From the NCBI GenBank assembly GCA_002404155.1, contig DHJC01000056.1:32361-96360 (forward strand): a stretch of 64,000 nt of DNA, written 5' to 3'. Position numbers and translations under genes: made by a program. This document shows positions 24,209 through 32,779 of the stretch, piece by piece. Position 1 is the first letter of the stretch; every line of letters starts with the position of its first letter. The notes beneath the pieces are model-generated. The model had not been told where the DNA came from. It saw nothing but the letters and a program-made list of their open reading frames with translations, and did not search any database. The stretch is from Chloroflexi bacterium UBA4730 (GTDB lineage: Bacteria > Chloroflexota > Limnocylindria > P2-11E).

Positions 24209-25648
24209 ATGGCACGAATGTTCATCAACGGTGAGCTCGTCGACGCGCAGGCCGGCAAGACGATGGAAGTCAAGAATCCCGCGAACGGCTCGGTTGTCGA
24301 CTCGATCCCGCGCGGTACGGCGGCAGATGTCGACGCGGCGGTCGAAGCCGCCGCGAAGGCGTTCCCCGCGTGGGCCGCGCTCCCGCCGAGCAAGCGTGCG
24401 CAGCTCCTGCACGCGGCCGCGGAGAAGATGAAGGCCGCGGTCCCGGAGCTCGCGAGGCTGCTTTCGCTCGAGCAGGGCAAGCCGCTCGCGCACGCGATCC
24501 TGGAGGCCGCCCGCGTCCAGGAGAACCTCGAGTACTACGCAGGCCTCGCGGACAAGATCCGCGGCGACTACGTTCCGCTCGACGACCCCGCGAAGTTCGG
24601 CCTCACGATCCGGCGTCCGGTGGGCGTCGTCGCGGCGATCACGCCGTGGAACTTCCCGCTCACGCTCATGGCGAACAAGATCTGCCCGGCGCTCGCGACC
24701 GGCTGCACCGTCGTGCTGAAGCCGGCGTCCACGACCCCGCTCGCGACGCAGAAGGCCGTGGAGATCATCAATTCGGCGGGGCTGCCGCCGGGCGTGCTGA
24801 ACATCGTGCACGGCTCCGGCAGCGAGATCGGCGACGCGCTCGTCTCGCACAAGAAGGTGAACAAGGTCGCGTTCACCGGCCAGACCGAGACAGGCAAGCG
24901 GATCATGAAGCTCGCGGCCGACAACGTGACGCGCGTCACGCTCGAGCTCGGCGGCAGCGACCCGATGATCGTGTGCGACGACGCGGACATCCGGCGCGCC
25001 TCCGCGGCCACGGCCATCGGGCGGTTCTTCAACGCGGGGCAGGCGTGCCTCGCGGTCAAGCGCGTCTACGTGTTCGCGGCGGTCGCCGAGGAGTTCATGG
25101 CCAAGATCGCCGATCGCGCGAAGAAGGAGTGGAAGGTCGGCGACGGCCTCGCCGAGGGCGTGAAGATGGGCCCGCTCCACACCGAGCACCAGCGTGCGGA
25201 AGTCGAGTCGCAGGTCGCGGACGCGGTGAAGAAGGGCGCGAAGGTCCTCGCCGGAGGCGGACGTCCCCAGGGGGACGAGTATTCAAAGGGCTGGTTCATG
25301 GAGGCGACGGTGCTCACGGACGTCGCCGACGATTCGCGGATGCTCACCGAAGAGGTGTTCGGCCCGGCGCTCCCGATCGTCATCGTGAACGACCTCGACG
25401 AGGCGATCGCGAAGTCGAACGCGAGCGTGTACGGCCTCGGCTCGTCGATCTGGACGAAGGACCTGGCGAAGGCCCGCAAGGCCATCGAGCAGATCCAGGC
25501 CGGCTACACCTGGGTCAACGACATCCAGGTCGCGTACGACCAGCTGCCCTTCGGCGGTTCGAAGCAGTCCGGCTTCGGCAAGGAGCACGGCCTCGAGGCT
25601 CTTGATGGATACCTCGAGAAGAAGTCCGTCGTGCTCTCGGCGGGTTAG
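24209..25648 (+). CDS. NAD(P)-dependent aldehyde dehydrogenase
   Basis: A 479-residue aldehyde dehydrogenase. VVAAITPWNFPLTLMANKICPAL (quoted in part) is the cofactor-binding region, VTLELGGSDPMIV carries the general-base Glu, and FNAGQACLAVKR the nucleophilic Cys. The C-terminal PFGGSKQSGFGKEHG motif is also present. Best matches by eye are succinate-semialdehyde and similar dehydrogenases, but the substrate is not defined. ATG 24209 follows GGAGAGG by eight bases. Probably converts an aldehyde intermediate of the neighbouring pathway to the acid. Confidence 0.93.
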   Translation: MARMFINGELVDAQAGKTMEVKNPANGSVVDSIPRGTAADVDAAVEAAAKAFPAWAALPPSKRAQLLHAAAEKMKAAVPELARLLSLEQGKPLAHAILEAARVQENLEYYAGLADKIRGDYVPLDDPAKFGLTIRRPVGVVAAITPWNFPLTLMANKICPALATGCTVVLKPASTTPLATQKAVEIINSAGLPPGVLNIVHGSGSEIGDALVSHKKVNKVAFTGQTETGKRIMKLAADNVTRVTLELGGSDPMIVCDDADIRRASAATAIGRFFNAGQACLAVKRVYVFAAVAEEFMAKIADRAKKEWKVGDGLAEGVKMGPLHTEHQRAEVESQVADAVKKGAKVLAGGGRPQGDEYSKGWFMEATVLTDVADDSRMLTEEVFGPALPIVIVNDLDEAIAKSNASVYGLGSSIWTKDLAKARKAIEQIQAGYTWVNDIQVAYDQLPFGGSKQSGFGKEHGLEALDGYLEKKSVVLSAG

Positions 25649-25651
25649 CCG

Positions 25652-25906
25652 ATGGCCGACATCGCCGCACTCATCACGGAAGCGAAGGGACTGGAGCTGT
25701 TCCGGCCCCATGGCGCCTTCGAGGTGCACTGCGCCCACTGCCACGCCCGGCTCGACGGGAACGGCGACTGCGCGACGTGCGGTCTCATCGGCCGGCCGGC
25801 CGCGGAGCTCGAGCGCCGCGCGGCGACGGACCCCGAGCGGGTGACCAAGCTGCTGACGACCGCGATCGCGAAGCGCCGCGGCTACACGCCCGCGGCAAAG
25901 GGCTAG
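25652..25906 (+). CDS. Small zinc-ribbon-like protein
   Basis: An 84-residue protein with two CxxC knuckles, CAHC at about residue 27 and CATC at about 40, spaced as in a rubredoxin-type zinc ribbon, followed by a charged helix (AELERRAATDPERVTKLL). It starts three bases after the aldehyde dehydrogenase stop, so it is almost certainly co-translated. No family recognised. It might be a DNA- or protein-binding accessory to the pathway. Its TAG shares bases with the convergent SDR stop in a CTAG. Confidence 0.75.
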   Translation: MADIAALITEAKGLELFRPHGAFEVHCAHCHARLDGNGDCATCGLIGRPAAELERRAATDPERVTKLLTTAIAKRRGYTPAAKG

Positions 25907-26706
25907 CTGGTAGCCGCTGGGAGCGCGGCCTCGGCGGCGCCGACGACCTCGGCGTCGCCGACCTCCAGGATCGCGCCGTTGCGCTCGGTCGCCGGCAGGC
26001 AGAGGTACGCGACGACCCGGGCCGGATCGTGCGGGTCCTTCACCCGCCCCTGGCGGTGGGCCTCGCGGAGCTCCTCGACCCGCGGGAACTGCTCCGGCGT
26101 GGACTGGCGGATGCGCTCCTGCATCGCGGTATCCATGAAGCCCAGATGGAACGCGCTCACGGAGACGCCGCTGCCCTCCATCTCGAGCGCGAGCACGCGC
26201 GTGAGCTGGTCGACCGCGGCTCTCGCGGCGCAGTACGCGCTCCAACCGGCGCTCGGGCGATCCGCGGCGCCGCTCGAGATGTTCACGATGCGGCCGTAGT
26301 CGCGATCGAGCATCCCCGGAAGGACCGCGCGGGTCGCCAGGTACGTGCCGCCGACGTTGATCGCGATGTTCCGCAGCCACATCGTGCCGCTGGTCTCGAC
26401 GAGCGGGCCGATCGGATCGAGCACCCCGGCGTTGTTCACGAGGATCGTCGGCGGTCCCACCCACCGCTCCGTCGCGAGCACGAGCTCCTGGACCTGGCGC
26501 TCATCCGCGATGTCGGCGGTCTGCGCGAGGGCCTTCCCGCCCTGCTTCTTGATCGCGTTCGCGACCTCGTCGAGCTCGGGTGCGTTGCGGGACGCGACGA
26601 CGACATTCGCACCGAGCGCCGCGAGGGTGTCGGCGATCGCGCGACCGAAGCCGCGCCCGCCGCCGGTGACGATGGCGACCTGCTTCGCGAGGAGCGCGGT
26701 CGTCAC
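25903..26706 (-). CDS. Short-chain dehydrogenase/reductase
   Basis: A 267-residue SDR with TGGGRGFG cofactor loop, NNAGV, and the catalytic Ser in NISSGAA. The active-site YxxxK motif reads SAYCAARAA, so the Lys appears replaced by Arg, which may reduce or alter activity. The GTG start overlaps the upstream aminotransferase stop as GTGA, and the longer open frame is noise. It closes the aminotransferase operon. Substrate unknown. Confidence 0.88.
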   Translation of the reverse strand: MTTALLAKQVAIVTGGGRGFGRAIADTLAALGANVVVASRNAPELDEVANAIKKQGGKALAQTADIADERQVQELVLATERWVGPPTILVNNAGVLDPIGPLVETSGTMWLRNIAINVGGTYLATRAVLPGMLDRDYGRIVNISSGAADRPSAGWSAYCAARAAVDQLTRVLALEMEGSGVSVSAFHLGFMDTAMQERIRQSTPEQFPRVEELREAHRQGRVKDPHDPARVVAYLCLPATERNGAILEVGDAEVVGAAEAALPAATS

Positions 26707-27872
26707 GCCCTGACCGTCAGCTGCTTGGCGAGGACCGCGCTCAGGCGATCGACGTCGGCGTCGCGATGCAGAGCCCAGAACGAGATGCGGATCGCGTCCA
26801 TCGACTGGTCGCCGACGTGCTTGATGACGACGCGATCCTCGTCCCACGCACGCTGGACGATCTCGGCCGCGCCGCCGGACCGCGGCTGCACGACGACGAT
26901 GCCGGTCGGGTCGTCCGCGCGGCCGAGCAGGTCGAGCGGCAGCTCGCTGACGGCCGCGAGCACCCGGGTCCGCAGCTCCTTCACGCGCCGACCGACCCAC
27001 GCGCCGAGCGCGCGATGGACCGCGAGCGCCTGGCGGATCCCGACGAACGCGGCCACGTCAACGGTCCCGATCTCGAAGCGGGTCGCGTCGTCGTTCAGCG
27101 TCATGTGCCCCTCGAGATCGTGGTCGGCGCGCGATCGCCAGCCGACGCGGCTCGGCGTCCAGCGCCCGGGGTCGGCGATCCAGGTCGCGCCGGTCGCGAG
27201 CGGACCGTGCAGCCACTTGTGTCCAAGGAACACCATGGCGTCGACCCCGAGCGCTCGGACGTCGACCGGGATCTGGCCGAGCGCCTGCGCGCAGTCGACG
27301 ACGCTGATCGCGCCTGCCTCGCGGGCGAGCTTGGCGGCGGCCTCCACCGGGAGACGCCGGCCAGTGCGGCACGAAACGAGCGAGAGGACGATGGCTTGCG
27401 CGCCATCGTTGAACGCCTGCGCGACGTCGGCGAGGAAGCGTTCGTCGTCGTGCAGCGCGACGACGCGTACCCGATCGCCGCGGTCCTGGCGCCGGTACAC
27501 CGGCAGCAGCGCCGCCGGATGCTCCTCCGCGGTCGTGACGATCAGCGCGCCCGGCTCGAGCGGCAGCGACGCGATGAGCGTGTTCAGGCCGTCGGTCGCC
27601 GACTGAGCCAGGGCGATGCGCGACGCGCCCTCCGGGTCACCGATGAACGACGCGAGATCGGCGCGCGTGGCGCTGAGCTCGGCGTTGTACGACTCGTAGC
27701 CGACGTGCGAGAACATGCCGACACCGTTCATCCAGGTGCGGTACGCCTCGGCCGCGCGCTGCGCGATCGGGAACGTCGGGCCCGATCCGGCGACGTTGAA
27801 GTAGAGGAAGTCGTCGTTCAGCGCGTTCAGCGCCTGGACCGAAGTCTCGGGCCGATCGTCGACGAAGGTCAC
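26703..27872 (-). CDS. Class V aminotransferase (cysteine-desulfurase-like)
   Basis: A 389-residue PLP enzyme of fold type I. The Schiff-base Lys is in MVFLGHKWLHGP, and the cofactor Asp in SVVDCAQALGQIP. TTAEEHPAALLPVYR is the typical block near the substrate site. No clear desulfurase Cys loop is visible, and the sequence more resembles isopenicillin-N-epimerase-like or kynureninase-related members. The GTG start overlaps the membrane protein's stop. Reaction not assignable from the sequence alone. Confidence 0.87.
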   Translation of the reverse strand: MTFVDDRPETSVQALNALNDDFLYFNVAGSGPTFPIAQRAAEAYRTWMNGVGMFSHVGYESYNAELSATRADLASFIGDPEGASRIALAQSATDGLNTLIASLPLEPGALIVTTAEEHPAALLPVYRRQDRGDRVRVVALHDDERFLADVAQAFNDGAQAIVLSLVSCRTGRRLPVEAAAKLAREAGAISVVDCAQALGQIPVDVRALGVDAMVFLGHKWLHGPLATGATWIADPGRWTPSRVGWRSRADHDLEGHMTLNDDATRFEIGTVDVAAFVGIRQALAVHRALGAWVGRRVKELRTRVLAAVSELPLDLLGRADDPTGIVVVQPRSGGAAEIVQRAWDEDRVVIKHVGDQSMDAIRISFWALHRDADVDRLSAVLAKQLTVRA

Positions 27873-28231
27873 GCGGTCGTCATCCCGCGGATGGCGAGGC
27901 CCGCGGCGAACAGGGCCATGAACCCGAACGCGAACGACACCGCCCGCGGTTCGCGCTTGCGCACGAGCGTCGCGGCCAACGGAAGCGCGACCGCGAGCGC
28001 GAACCCGTACAGGATGTGGATCGACTGCGATGGCGACCGCGAGAACAGCAGCCCGAGACCGAGCGCACCCTGTCCGACCACCGCGATCTCGGCGATGACC
28101 AGCCCGCCGATGAAGTTCGGCGTCGGCCGGAGGCCGCGCACGCCGAGGACCAGACCCCACACACCAACTATCGACAGATAGAGGACCAACGCCGTCGCGA
28201 ACCGGCCGTGCAACGAGAGGACCACGTCCAC
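27869..28231 (-). CDS. Small four-span membrane protein
   Basis: A 120-residue hydrophobic protein with four predicted helices (LVLYLSIVGVWGLVLGV, GGLVIAEIAVVGQGALGL, ILYGFALAVALPLAATL, FAFGFMALFAAGLAI). The last helix pair is separated by RKREPRA. No family recognised with confidence. GTG 28231 or GTG 28225 could be the start. It is co-translated with the class V aminotransferase (GTGA) and divergent from the ABC-2 exporter operon with 33 bases between. Confidence 0.75.
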   Translation of the reverse strand: MDVVLSLHGRFATALVLYLSIVGVWGLVLGVRGLRPTPNFIGGLVIAEIAVVGQGALGLGLLFSRSPSQSIHILYGFALAVALPLAATLVRKREPRAVSFAFGFMALFAAGLAIRGMTTA

Positions 28232-28264
28232 GCTCGCAGGCTAACCCATATCCTCGATGTCACC

Positions 28265-29188
28265 GTGATCGAAGTCCGCGACGTCACACGTCGCTTCGGG
28301 TCGTTCACCGCGCTCTCGCACGCATCGTTCGTCGTTCGGAGCGGAGAGATCGTCGCGCTGCTCGGGCCGAACGGCGCCGGCAAGACCACCGCCAGCCGGA
28401 TCATCGCCGGCATCCTCGCGCCAACCGAGGGCGACGCGATCGTCGATCGCATCTCGGTCCGCGACGACGCGAACGCGGTGCGCGCGCGCTGCGGCCTGGT
28501 CACCGACTCCCCTGCCCTGTACGAACGGATGTCCCTTCGCTCGTATCTCACCTACTTCGCCCGCATGTACGACGTGCCCCAGCCCGGGCCGCGTATCGCG
28601 CAGCTGGTCGAGCTCATGGGCCTCACGTCCGTGCTGGATCGCAAGCTCGCCTCGTTCTCCCGCGGCATGAAGCAGAAGGCCGCGATCGCGCGGGCCCTCG
28701 TGCATGAGCCGCCGGTGCTGCTCCTGGACGAGCCGGCCACCGCACTCGACCCGGAGATGACCCAGACCTTCCGCGAGCTCATCGTCTCGCTCCGAGCCCA
28801 GCACCGCGCGATCCTGCTCTGCACGCATGACCTCGACGAGGCGCAGCGGATCTCGGATCGCGTCGTCATCGTCGACCGCGGCCGGATCGTGCGCGAAGGC
28901 GCGACCGACGAGCTGCGCTCCGCCGGCCGGCCCTCGTTCCGCGCCGAGCTGGTCGCCGACGAGGCCCCCGTGCGCGCAGCGCTGGGGACCGCGGGCGTGA
29001 CGGTCGAAAGCATCGCTGCGTCCAACGGTCGACTCGAGGCGCGCTGGAGCTCGGACGACCCGGCCGAGACGAACACTCGGGCGCTGCGGGCGCTCCTCGA
29101 CGCGGGCGCGCGGGTGGTCAGCCTCAACTTGGAGACCCGCTCGCTCGAGGACGCCTACCTTGCGATCATCAAGGAGAGCCGGCAATGA
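28265..29188 (+). CDS. ABC-2 type exporter, ATP-binding protein
   Basis: A 307-residue ATPase: Walker A GPNGAGKTTA, Q-loop region GLVTDSPALYERM, signature SFSRGMKQKAAIARAL, Walker B VLLLDEPATALD and switch His in LCTHDLDEAQ. The extra C-terminal domain (about 215-307) is usual for drug/Na+/gliding-type exporters. GTG 28265 is the first start; the upstream open frame is not coding. Works with the permease overlapping at ATGA. Confidence 0.93.
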   Translation: MIEVRDVTRRFGSFTALSHASFVVRSGEIVALLGPNGAGKTTASRIIAGILAPTEGDAIVDRISVRDDANAVRARCGLVTDSPALYERMSLRSYLTYFARMYDVPQPGPRIAQLVELMGLTSVLDRKLASFSRGMKQKAAIARALVHEPPVLLLDEPATALDPEMTQTFRELIVSLRAQHRAILLCTHDLDEAQRISDRVVIVDRGRIVREGATDELRSAGRPSFRAELVADEAPVRAALGTAGVTVESIAASNGRLEARWSSDDPAETNTRALRALLDAGARVVSLNLETRSLEDAYLAIIKESRQ

Positions 29189-29883
29189 GAAAGGCGCTGC
29201 TCCTCGCCCGGCGCGAGATCGTCGAGCAGTACAGCGACCGGGGCGCGATCGTCCGGGCGCTGATCTTCGTCGCGCTGCCGATCGCCCTCGTCCAGATCAA
29301 CCGGGGCACTGGCCGGGCCCAAGACGGGATCATCCTCATCTTCGCGCTCCAGGCGGCGCTGCTGCCCGCCGCGACCGCCATCAACGCGGCCGCAGGCTCG
29401 TTCGCCGCGGAGAAGGAGGCCCAGACCCTCGTCCCACTGCTCGCCGCGCCGATCCGGGACATCGACATCGTGGCCGGCAAGCTCCTCGCGGTGCTGGCAC
29501 CCGCTGCCGGCTTGTCGCTCGTCTCGCTCGTGGCCTTCGACGCGGCCTCGTCCGCGGTGTACGGCGCCGATCGGGTCGCCCGCGTGCTCGGTCCGGCCAC
29601 GCTCTACGGCCTCTTCGCCCTGTCGGTCTTCCTGATCCTCACCATCGGCGCGTGGGTGATGGTCGTCTCGGCGCGCGTCGGCAGCCAGCGCACCGCGCAG
29701 CAGATCGCGGGCTTCGTGCTCGCCGGGATGATCGTCGCGCTGAGCGCGATCGGGGGCGCGATCCAGAACCTGGCGGCGGTGGTGGTGGTCGGTGTGGTGG
29801 CGGCGATCCTCATCTCCGATCTCGTGGCGCTCGAGCTCGCGCGGCGACTCTGGAATCGGGAGGAAGCGGTGGCGCGGCTGTGA
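29185..29883 (+). CDS. ABC-2 type exporter, permease
   Basis: A 232-residue membrane protein with about six spans (ILIFALQAALLPAATAINAA, LLAVLAPAAGLSLVSLVAF, LYGLFALSVFLILTIGAWVM and others). The cytoplasmic SFAAEKEAQTLVPLLAAPI motif is characteristic of ABC-2 permeases and matches the CcmB/NatB-like E.E..TLE.LL pattern. Overlaps both neighbours (ATGA, GTGA), tying the exporter to the amino acid genes downstream. Exported substrate unknown. Confidence 0.9.
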   Translation: MRKALLLARREIVEQYSDRGAIVRALIFVALPIALVQINRGTGRAQDGIILIFALQAALLPAATAINAAAGSFAAEKEAQTLVPLLAAPIRDIDIVAGKLLAVLAPAAGLSLVSLVAFDAASSAVYGADRVARVLGPATLYGLFALSVFLILTIGAWVMVVSARVGSQRTAQQIAGFVLAGMIVALSAIGGAIQNLAAVVVVGVVAAILISDLVALELARRLWNREEAVARL

Positions 29884-30827
29884 AAGCGGGACCAAGTCCG
29901 GCGAACGAGATCCCCGAGGCCGGCACCGCGTACCTCGACGGCGCGTTCGTGCCGTTCGCCGACGCGAAGGTGAGCATCGCGACGCACGCCCTCCAGTACG
30001 GAACCGGCGTGTTCGAAGGCATCCGCGCGTACTGGAACCCGAGCCACGAGCAGCTCTACGTCTTCCGCCTGCGCGAGCACTTCGAGCGGATGACCCGCTC
30101 CTGCCGCATCGTCCGCATCGACCTTCCAGGCGATGCCGACGAGCTCTCCGAGATCGTGCTCGAACTGCTGCGGCGCAACGCCTTCCGCAGCGACGTGTAC
30201 ATCCGCCCGCTCGCGTACAAGGCCGCGCGCGTCGTGAAGGTGGCCCTGCACGGGCTGCGCGACGGCTTCGGCATCTACGCGTTCCCGATGGGCGGCTACC
30301 TCTCCACCGGCGGGCTCGCCGCGCACACCTCGAGCTGGCGGCGCATCTCGGACGAGGCGATCCCGGCGCGGGCGAAGGTGAGCGGCGCGTACATCAACAC
30401 CGCGCTCGCGGTGGACGAGGCTGGCGAGCATCGGGCCGAGGAGGCCATCTTCCTCACCGCCGGCGGGCACGTGTCCGAAGGCGGGGGCTCGAACCTGATC
30501 ATGGTCCGCGACGGCGCGCTCGTCACGCCGCCGGTCACCGACGACATCCTCGAAGGGATCACCCGTCAGACGATCGCCGAGCTCGCGCGGGAGCTCGGCT
30601 ACGCGTTCATCGAGCGGTCCATCGACCGCACCGAGCTGTTCGTATGCGAGGAGCTCTTCTTCTGCGGCACCGGGGCCCAGGTCGCGCCGTGCGTCAAGGT
30701 CGACGGGCGGCAGGTCGGTGACGGTGCGGTCGGGCCGATCGCGAAGGCCATCGGCGAGCGGTACTTCGCGATCGCGCGCGGCGACGATGCGTCGCACCCG
30801 GAGTGGCGGACCGCCGTCTTCGGGTGA
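29880..30827 (+). CDS. ilvE: Branched-chain amino acid aminotransferase
   Basis: A 315-residue fold-type-IV PLP enzyme. LQYGTGVFEGIRAYWN is the hallmark N-terminal block; the Schiff-base Lys is in ARAKVSGAYINTALA, and VSEGGGSNLIMVRDG with DDILEGITRQTI bind the cofactor phosphate. It moves amino groups between glutamate and leucine, isoleucine or valine. Start GTG 29880 overlaps the permease stop (GTGA). Linked to the leucine pathway genes and Liv importer elsewhere in this window. Confidence 0.93.
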   Translation: MKAGPSPANEIPEAGTAYLDGAFVPFADAKVSIATHALQYGTGVFEGIRAYWNPSHEQLYVFRLREHFERMTRSCRIVRIDLPGDADELSEIVLELLRRNAFRSDVYIRPLAYKAARVVKVALHGLRDGFGIYAFPMGGYLSTGGLAAHTSSWRRISDEAIPARAKVSGAYINTALAVDEAGEHRAEEAIFLTAGGHVSEGGGSNLIMVRDGALVTPPVTDDILEGITRQTIAELARELGYAFIERSIDRTELFVCEELFFCGTGAQVAPCVKVDGRQVGDGAVGPIAKAIGERYFAIARGDDASHPEWRTAVFG

Positions 30828-31684
30828 AGGTCGCGTACCAGGGCCTGGCCGGCGCGTACTCCGAAGCGGCGACGGCCGCCCTCTTCCCGCAGGACACCGC
30901 GGTCCCGACGCGGACGTTCGGCGAGGTCTTCGCCGCGCTCGGATCGAGCGAGGTGGACGCCGCGGTCGTGCCCGTCGAGAACACCCACGTCGGATCGGTG
31001 GTCGACGTGTACGACCTCCTCCGCCAGCACGCCGGCCTCCAAGTCATCGCGGAAGCGATCGTGCGCGTCCGGCACTGTCTCCTCGCCCGCCCCGGCGCGA
31101 CCCTGGAGGGGATCACGAGCGCGCGCTCGCATCCGCAGGCCCTCGCCCAGGTCGACGACTTCCTCCGCGCGAGACGGATCGAGCCGGTCGTCGCGTACGA
31201 CACCGCCGGCGCCGCGGCGGAGGTCGCCGCGGGCCACGACCGGTCGGTCGCCGCGGTCGCGAGCAAACGCGCCGCGCGCGAGTATGGCCTGACCGTCCTT
31301 GCCGAAGCCATCGAGACCACGCCCGACAACTTCACGCGGTTCTTCGCTCTCGCGCGACGCGGCGACGCGGCTCCCGGTGGTCGGGTGCCCGAAGCGCTGC
31401 GGGCCGGTCCGCCCAAGACGAGCCTCGCGTACGCGACGGCGAATGTCCCCGGAGCGCTCAGCCGCTCACTCCAGCCATTCGCAACCGCGGGCCTGCAGCT
31501 CACGAAGATCGAGTCCCGGCCGAGCCGCGCGGCGCCGTGGGACTACGTCTTCTACCTCGACGTCGAGGGCGACCCAGCGCGCAGCCCGGCGACCGGGGCC
31601 CTCGCGCTCATGAAGACGTGCTGCGCGTGGATCCAGGTGCTCGGCACCTATCGCGCGGCGACCACGGTCATCGAGCCCGACTAG
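30824..31684 (+). CDS. pheA: Prephenate dehydratase
   Basis: A 286-residue phenylalanine-biosynthesis enzyme. The N-terminal catalytic domain begins VAYQGLAGAYSEAA and contains TPDNFTRFFALA, which holds the essential Thr-Arg-Phe motif. The C-terminal ACT domain has LQLTKIESRPSR, the ESRP phenylalanine-binding motif, implying feedback inhibition. GTG 30824 overlaps the ilvE stop; an ATG at 30803 would extend into ilvE. No chorismate mutase domain is fused. Confidence 0.94.
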   Translation: MKVAYQGLAGAYSEAATAALFPQDTAVPTRTFGEVFAALGSSEVDAAVVPVENTHVGSVVDVYDLLRQHAGLQVIAEAIVRVRHCLLARPGATLEGITSARSHPQALAQVDDFLRARRIEPVVAYDTAGAAAEVAAGHDRSVAAVASKRAAREYGLTVLAEAIETTPDNFTRFFALARRGDAAPGGRVPEALRAGPPKTSLAYATANVPGALSRSLQPFATAGLQLTKIESRPSRAAPWDYVFYLDVEGDPARSPATGALALMKTCCAWIQVLGTYRAATTVIEPD

Positions 31685-32071
31685 CCATTGAGGCCCGGCG
31701 GCTGTCGAAGTACAACGGTTTTCCGGGACGGCGTTACGTCACCGGGTCTGGGCTGCTAGCTCAGGATCCGCGCGCGAGCCGGCCCGTGATCACGGCCACT
31801 CGTCATCGGGCGGCACCCTGAACCGTTGTCCTCGTCCGATGGGCCGCCGTCGGATCAGTGTCGGCACTCGCCGCGCGTTGTAGATGCGATCCATGGTGAC
31901 GAGCAAGCCGACGACGGCCCCAACGAACCAGCCGCGACTTGGCACGGCGGCACAAGTCGTCCTGCGATCAGCGGCGATCGGCGACCGCGAGTCGAGCGGT
32001 GAGCCGGGGGGAACGCGGCAGGCGCCGCTCTCACGCGGCGCCTGTCGCGAAAGAAGGGAGGTGGGGTGGGG
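31685..32071. other. Gene-free stretch of 387 bases
   Basis: No credible gene, tRNA or promoter was found on either strand. It holds a 9-base inverted repeat (ACAACGGTT at 31712-31720 and AACCGTTGT at 31821-31829) 100 bases apart, and the hairpin described separately at 32015-32048. The longer frames in it show no family resemblance. It lies downstream of both flanking convergent genes, so it may be a decayed spacer. Confidence 0.6.
32015..32048 (-). terminator. Terminator-type hairpin downstream of the secreted helical protein
   Basis: A 14-bp stem with one G-T pair (32015-32028 with 32035-32048) and a 6-base loop. It lies 24 bases after the stop of the minus-strand gene at 32072. No T-run follows on the minus strand, so it may act as a transcript-protecting hairpin or Rho-assisted terminator. 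Confidence 0.55.
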
Positions 32072-32665
32072 CTAGTTCGCTGCGGTCGGCTTCGGCGAGC
32101 CCTTGTGGTCGATGACCTTCACGATGCCGTCGTCCACCTTCGGGGTGAGCTGGTCCGCCTGGGCCTGGGTGAGCGTGCCCGCGGCCACCGCTGCCTGGAT
32201 GCGCGTCGCTGCCGCGGCGTCGAGATCCGTCAGCAGGCCCTCGCGCGACTTGTTCGGCGTGCCGTTCGCGATCTCGCCGAGGCTCTTGCCCGAGCGGAGC
32301 TGTTGCTTCACCTGGTCGGCCGGGAGGCCGAGGTAGCTGACGCTCTCCTTGGCGACGTCGCCGACGAACTCGCGGAGCTTCGGGTGGCCCGACTTCGCCA
32401 GGCTCCCGAGGGCGTCGATGATCGCGTCCTCCTGGGCCTGGGTGATGACGTTCTTCGCCACGAGGGCATCGAGCACGGCCTTCAGCTTGGCCTTCGCCCT
32501 CTCGCCCGTCGTCATCGCCGTGCTCGAGTCGGGCGCGGTCATCGCGACCGTGTCGGTCGGCGTCGAAGCAGCTGCGAGGGCGATGCCGCCGAGGAGGCCG
32601 GCGCCGAGGACGCCCGCGCTCACGATCGCTGCGGTCTTCGAGCGAAGGATCGAGGCTGCGTTCAT
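32072..32665 (-). CDS. Secreted alpha-helical protein of unknown function
   Basis: A 197-residue protein with an N-terminal signal (TAAIVSAGVLGAGLLGGIALAAAS). The mature part contains two similar helix-turn-helix-like units: LDALVAKNVITQAQEDAIIDAL near residue 65 and AAVAAGTLTQAQADQLTPKV near residue 160. A further AKESVSYLGLPADQVKQQL block lies between. Such VITxAQxDxI repeats recur in secreted proteins of Gram-positive-like lineages, but no function is known to me. It is monocistronic with its own hairpin terminator. Confidence 0.75.
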   Translation of the reverse strand: MNAASILRSKTAAIVSAGVLGAGLLGGIALAAASTPTDTVAMTAPDSSTAMTTGERAKAKLKAVLDALVAKNVITQAQEDAIIDALGSLAKSGHPKLREFVGDVAKESVSYLGLPADQVKQQLRSGKSLGEIANGTPNKSREGLLTDLDAAAATRIQAAVAAGTLTQAQADQLTPKVDDGIVKVIDHKGSPKPTAAN

Positions 32666-32779
32666 GTCTATTGTTCTCCCAAGATCTGCCCGCGCGGTGC
32701 GGGCGTTCTATGAGAGCTATCGGATGGGCCAGCCAGGAGTTGCGCTCGGCGGCGTCCTCTTACAGCCCCTTAACAACCA

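Noticed and set aside
31712..31829. Transposable element bounded by 9-base inverted repeats
   Set aside because: No target-site duplication, transposase remnant or second copy is seen; nine bases can arise by chance.
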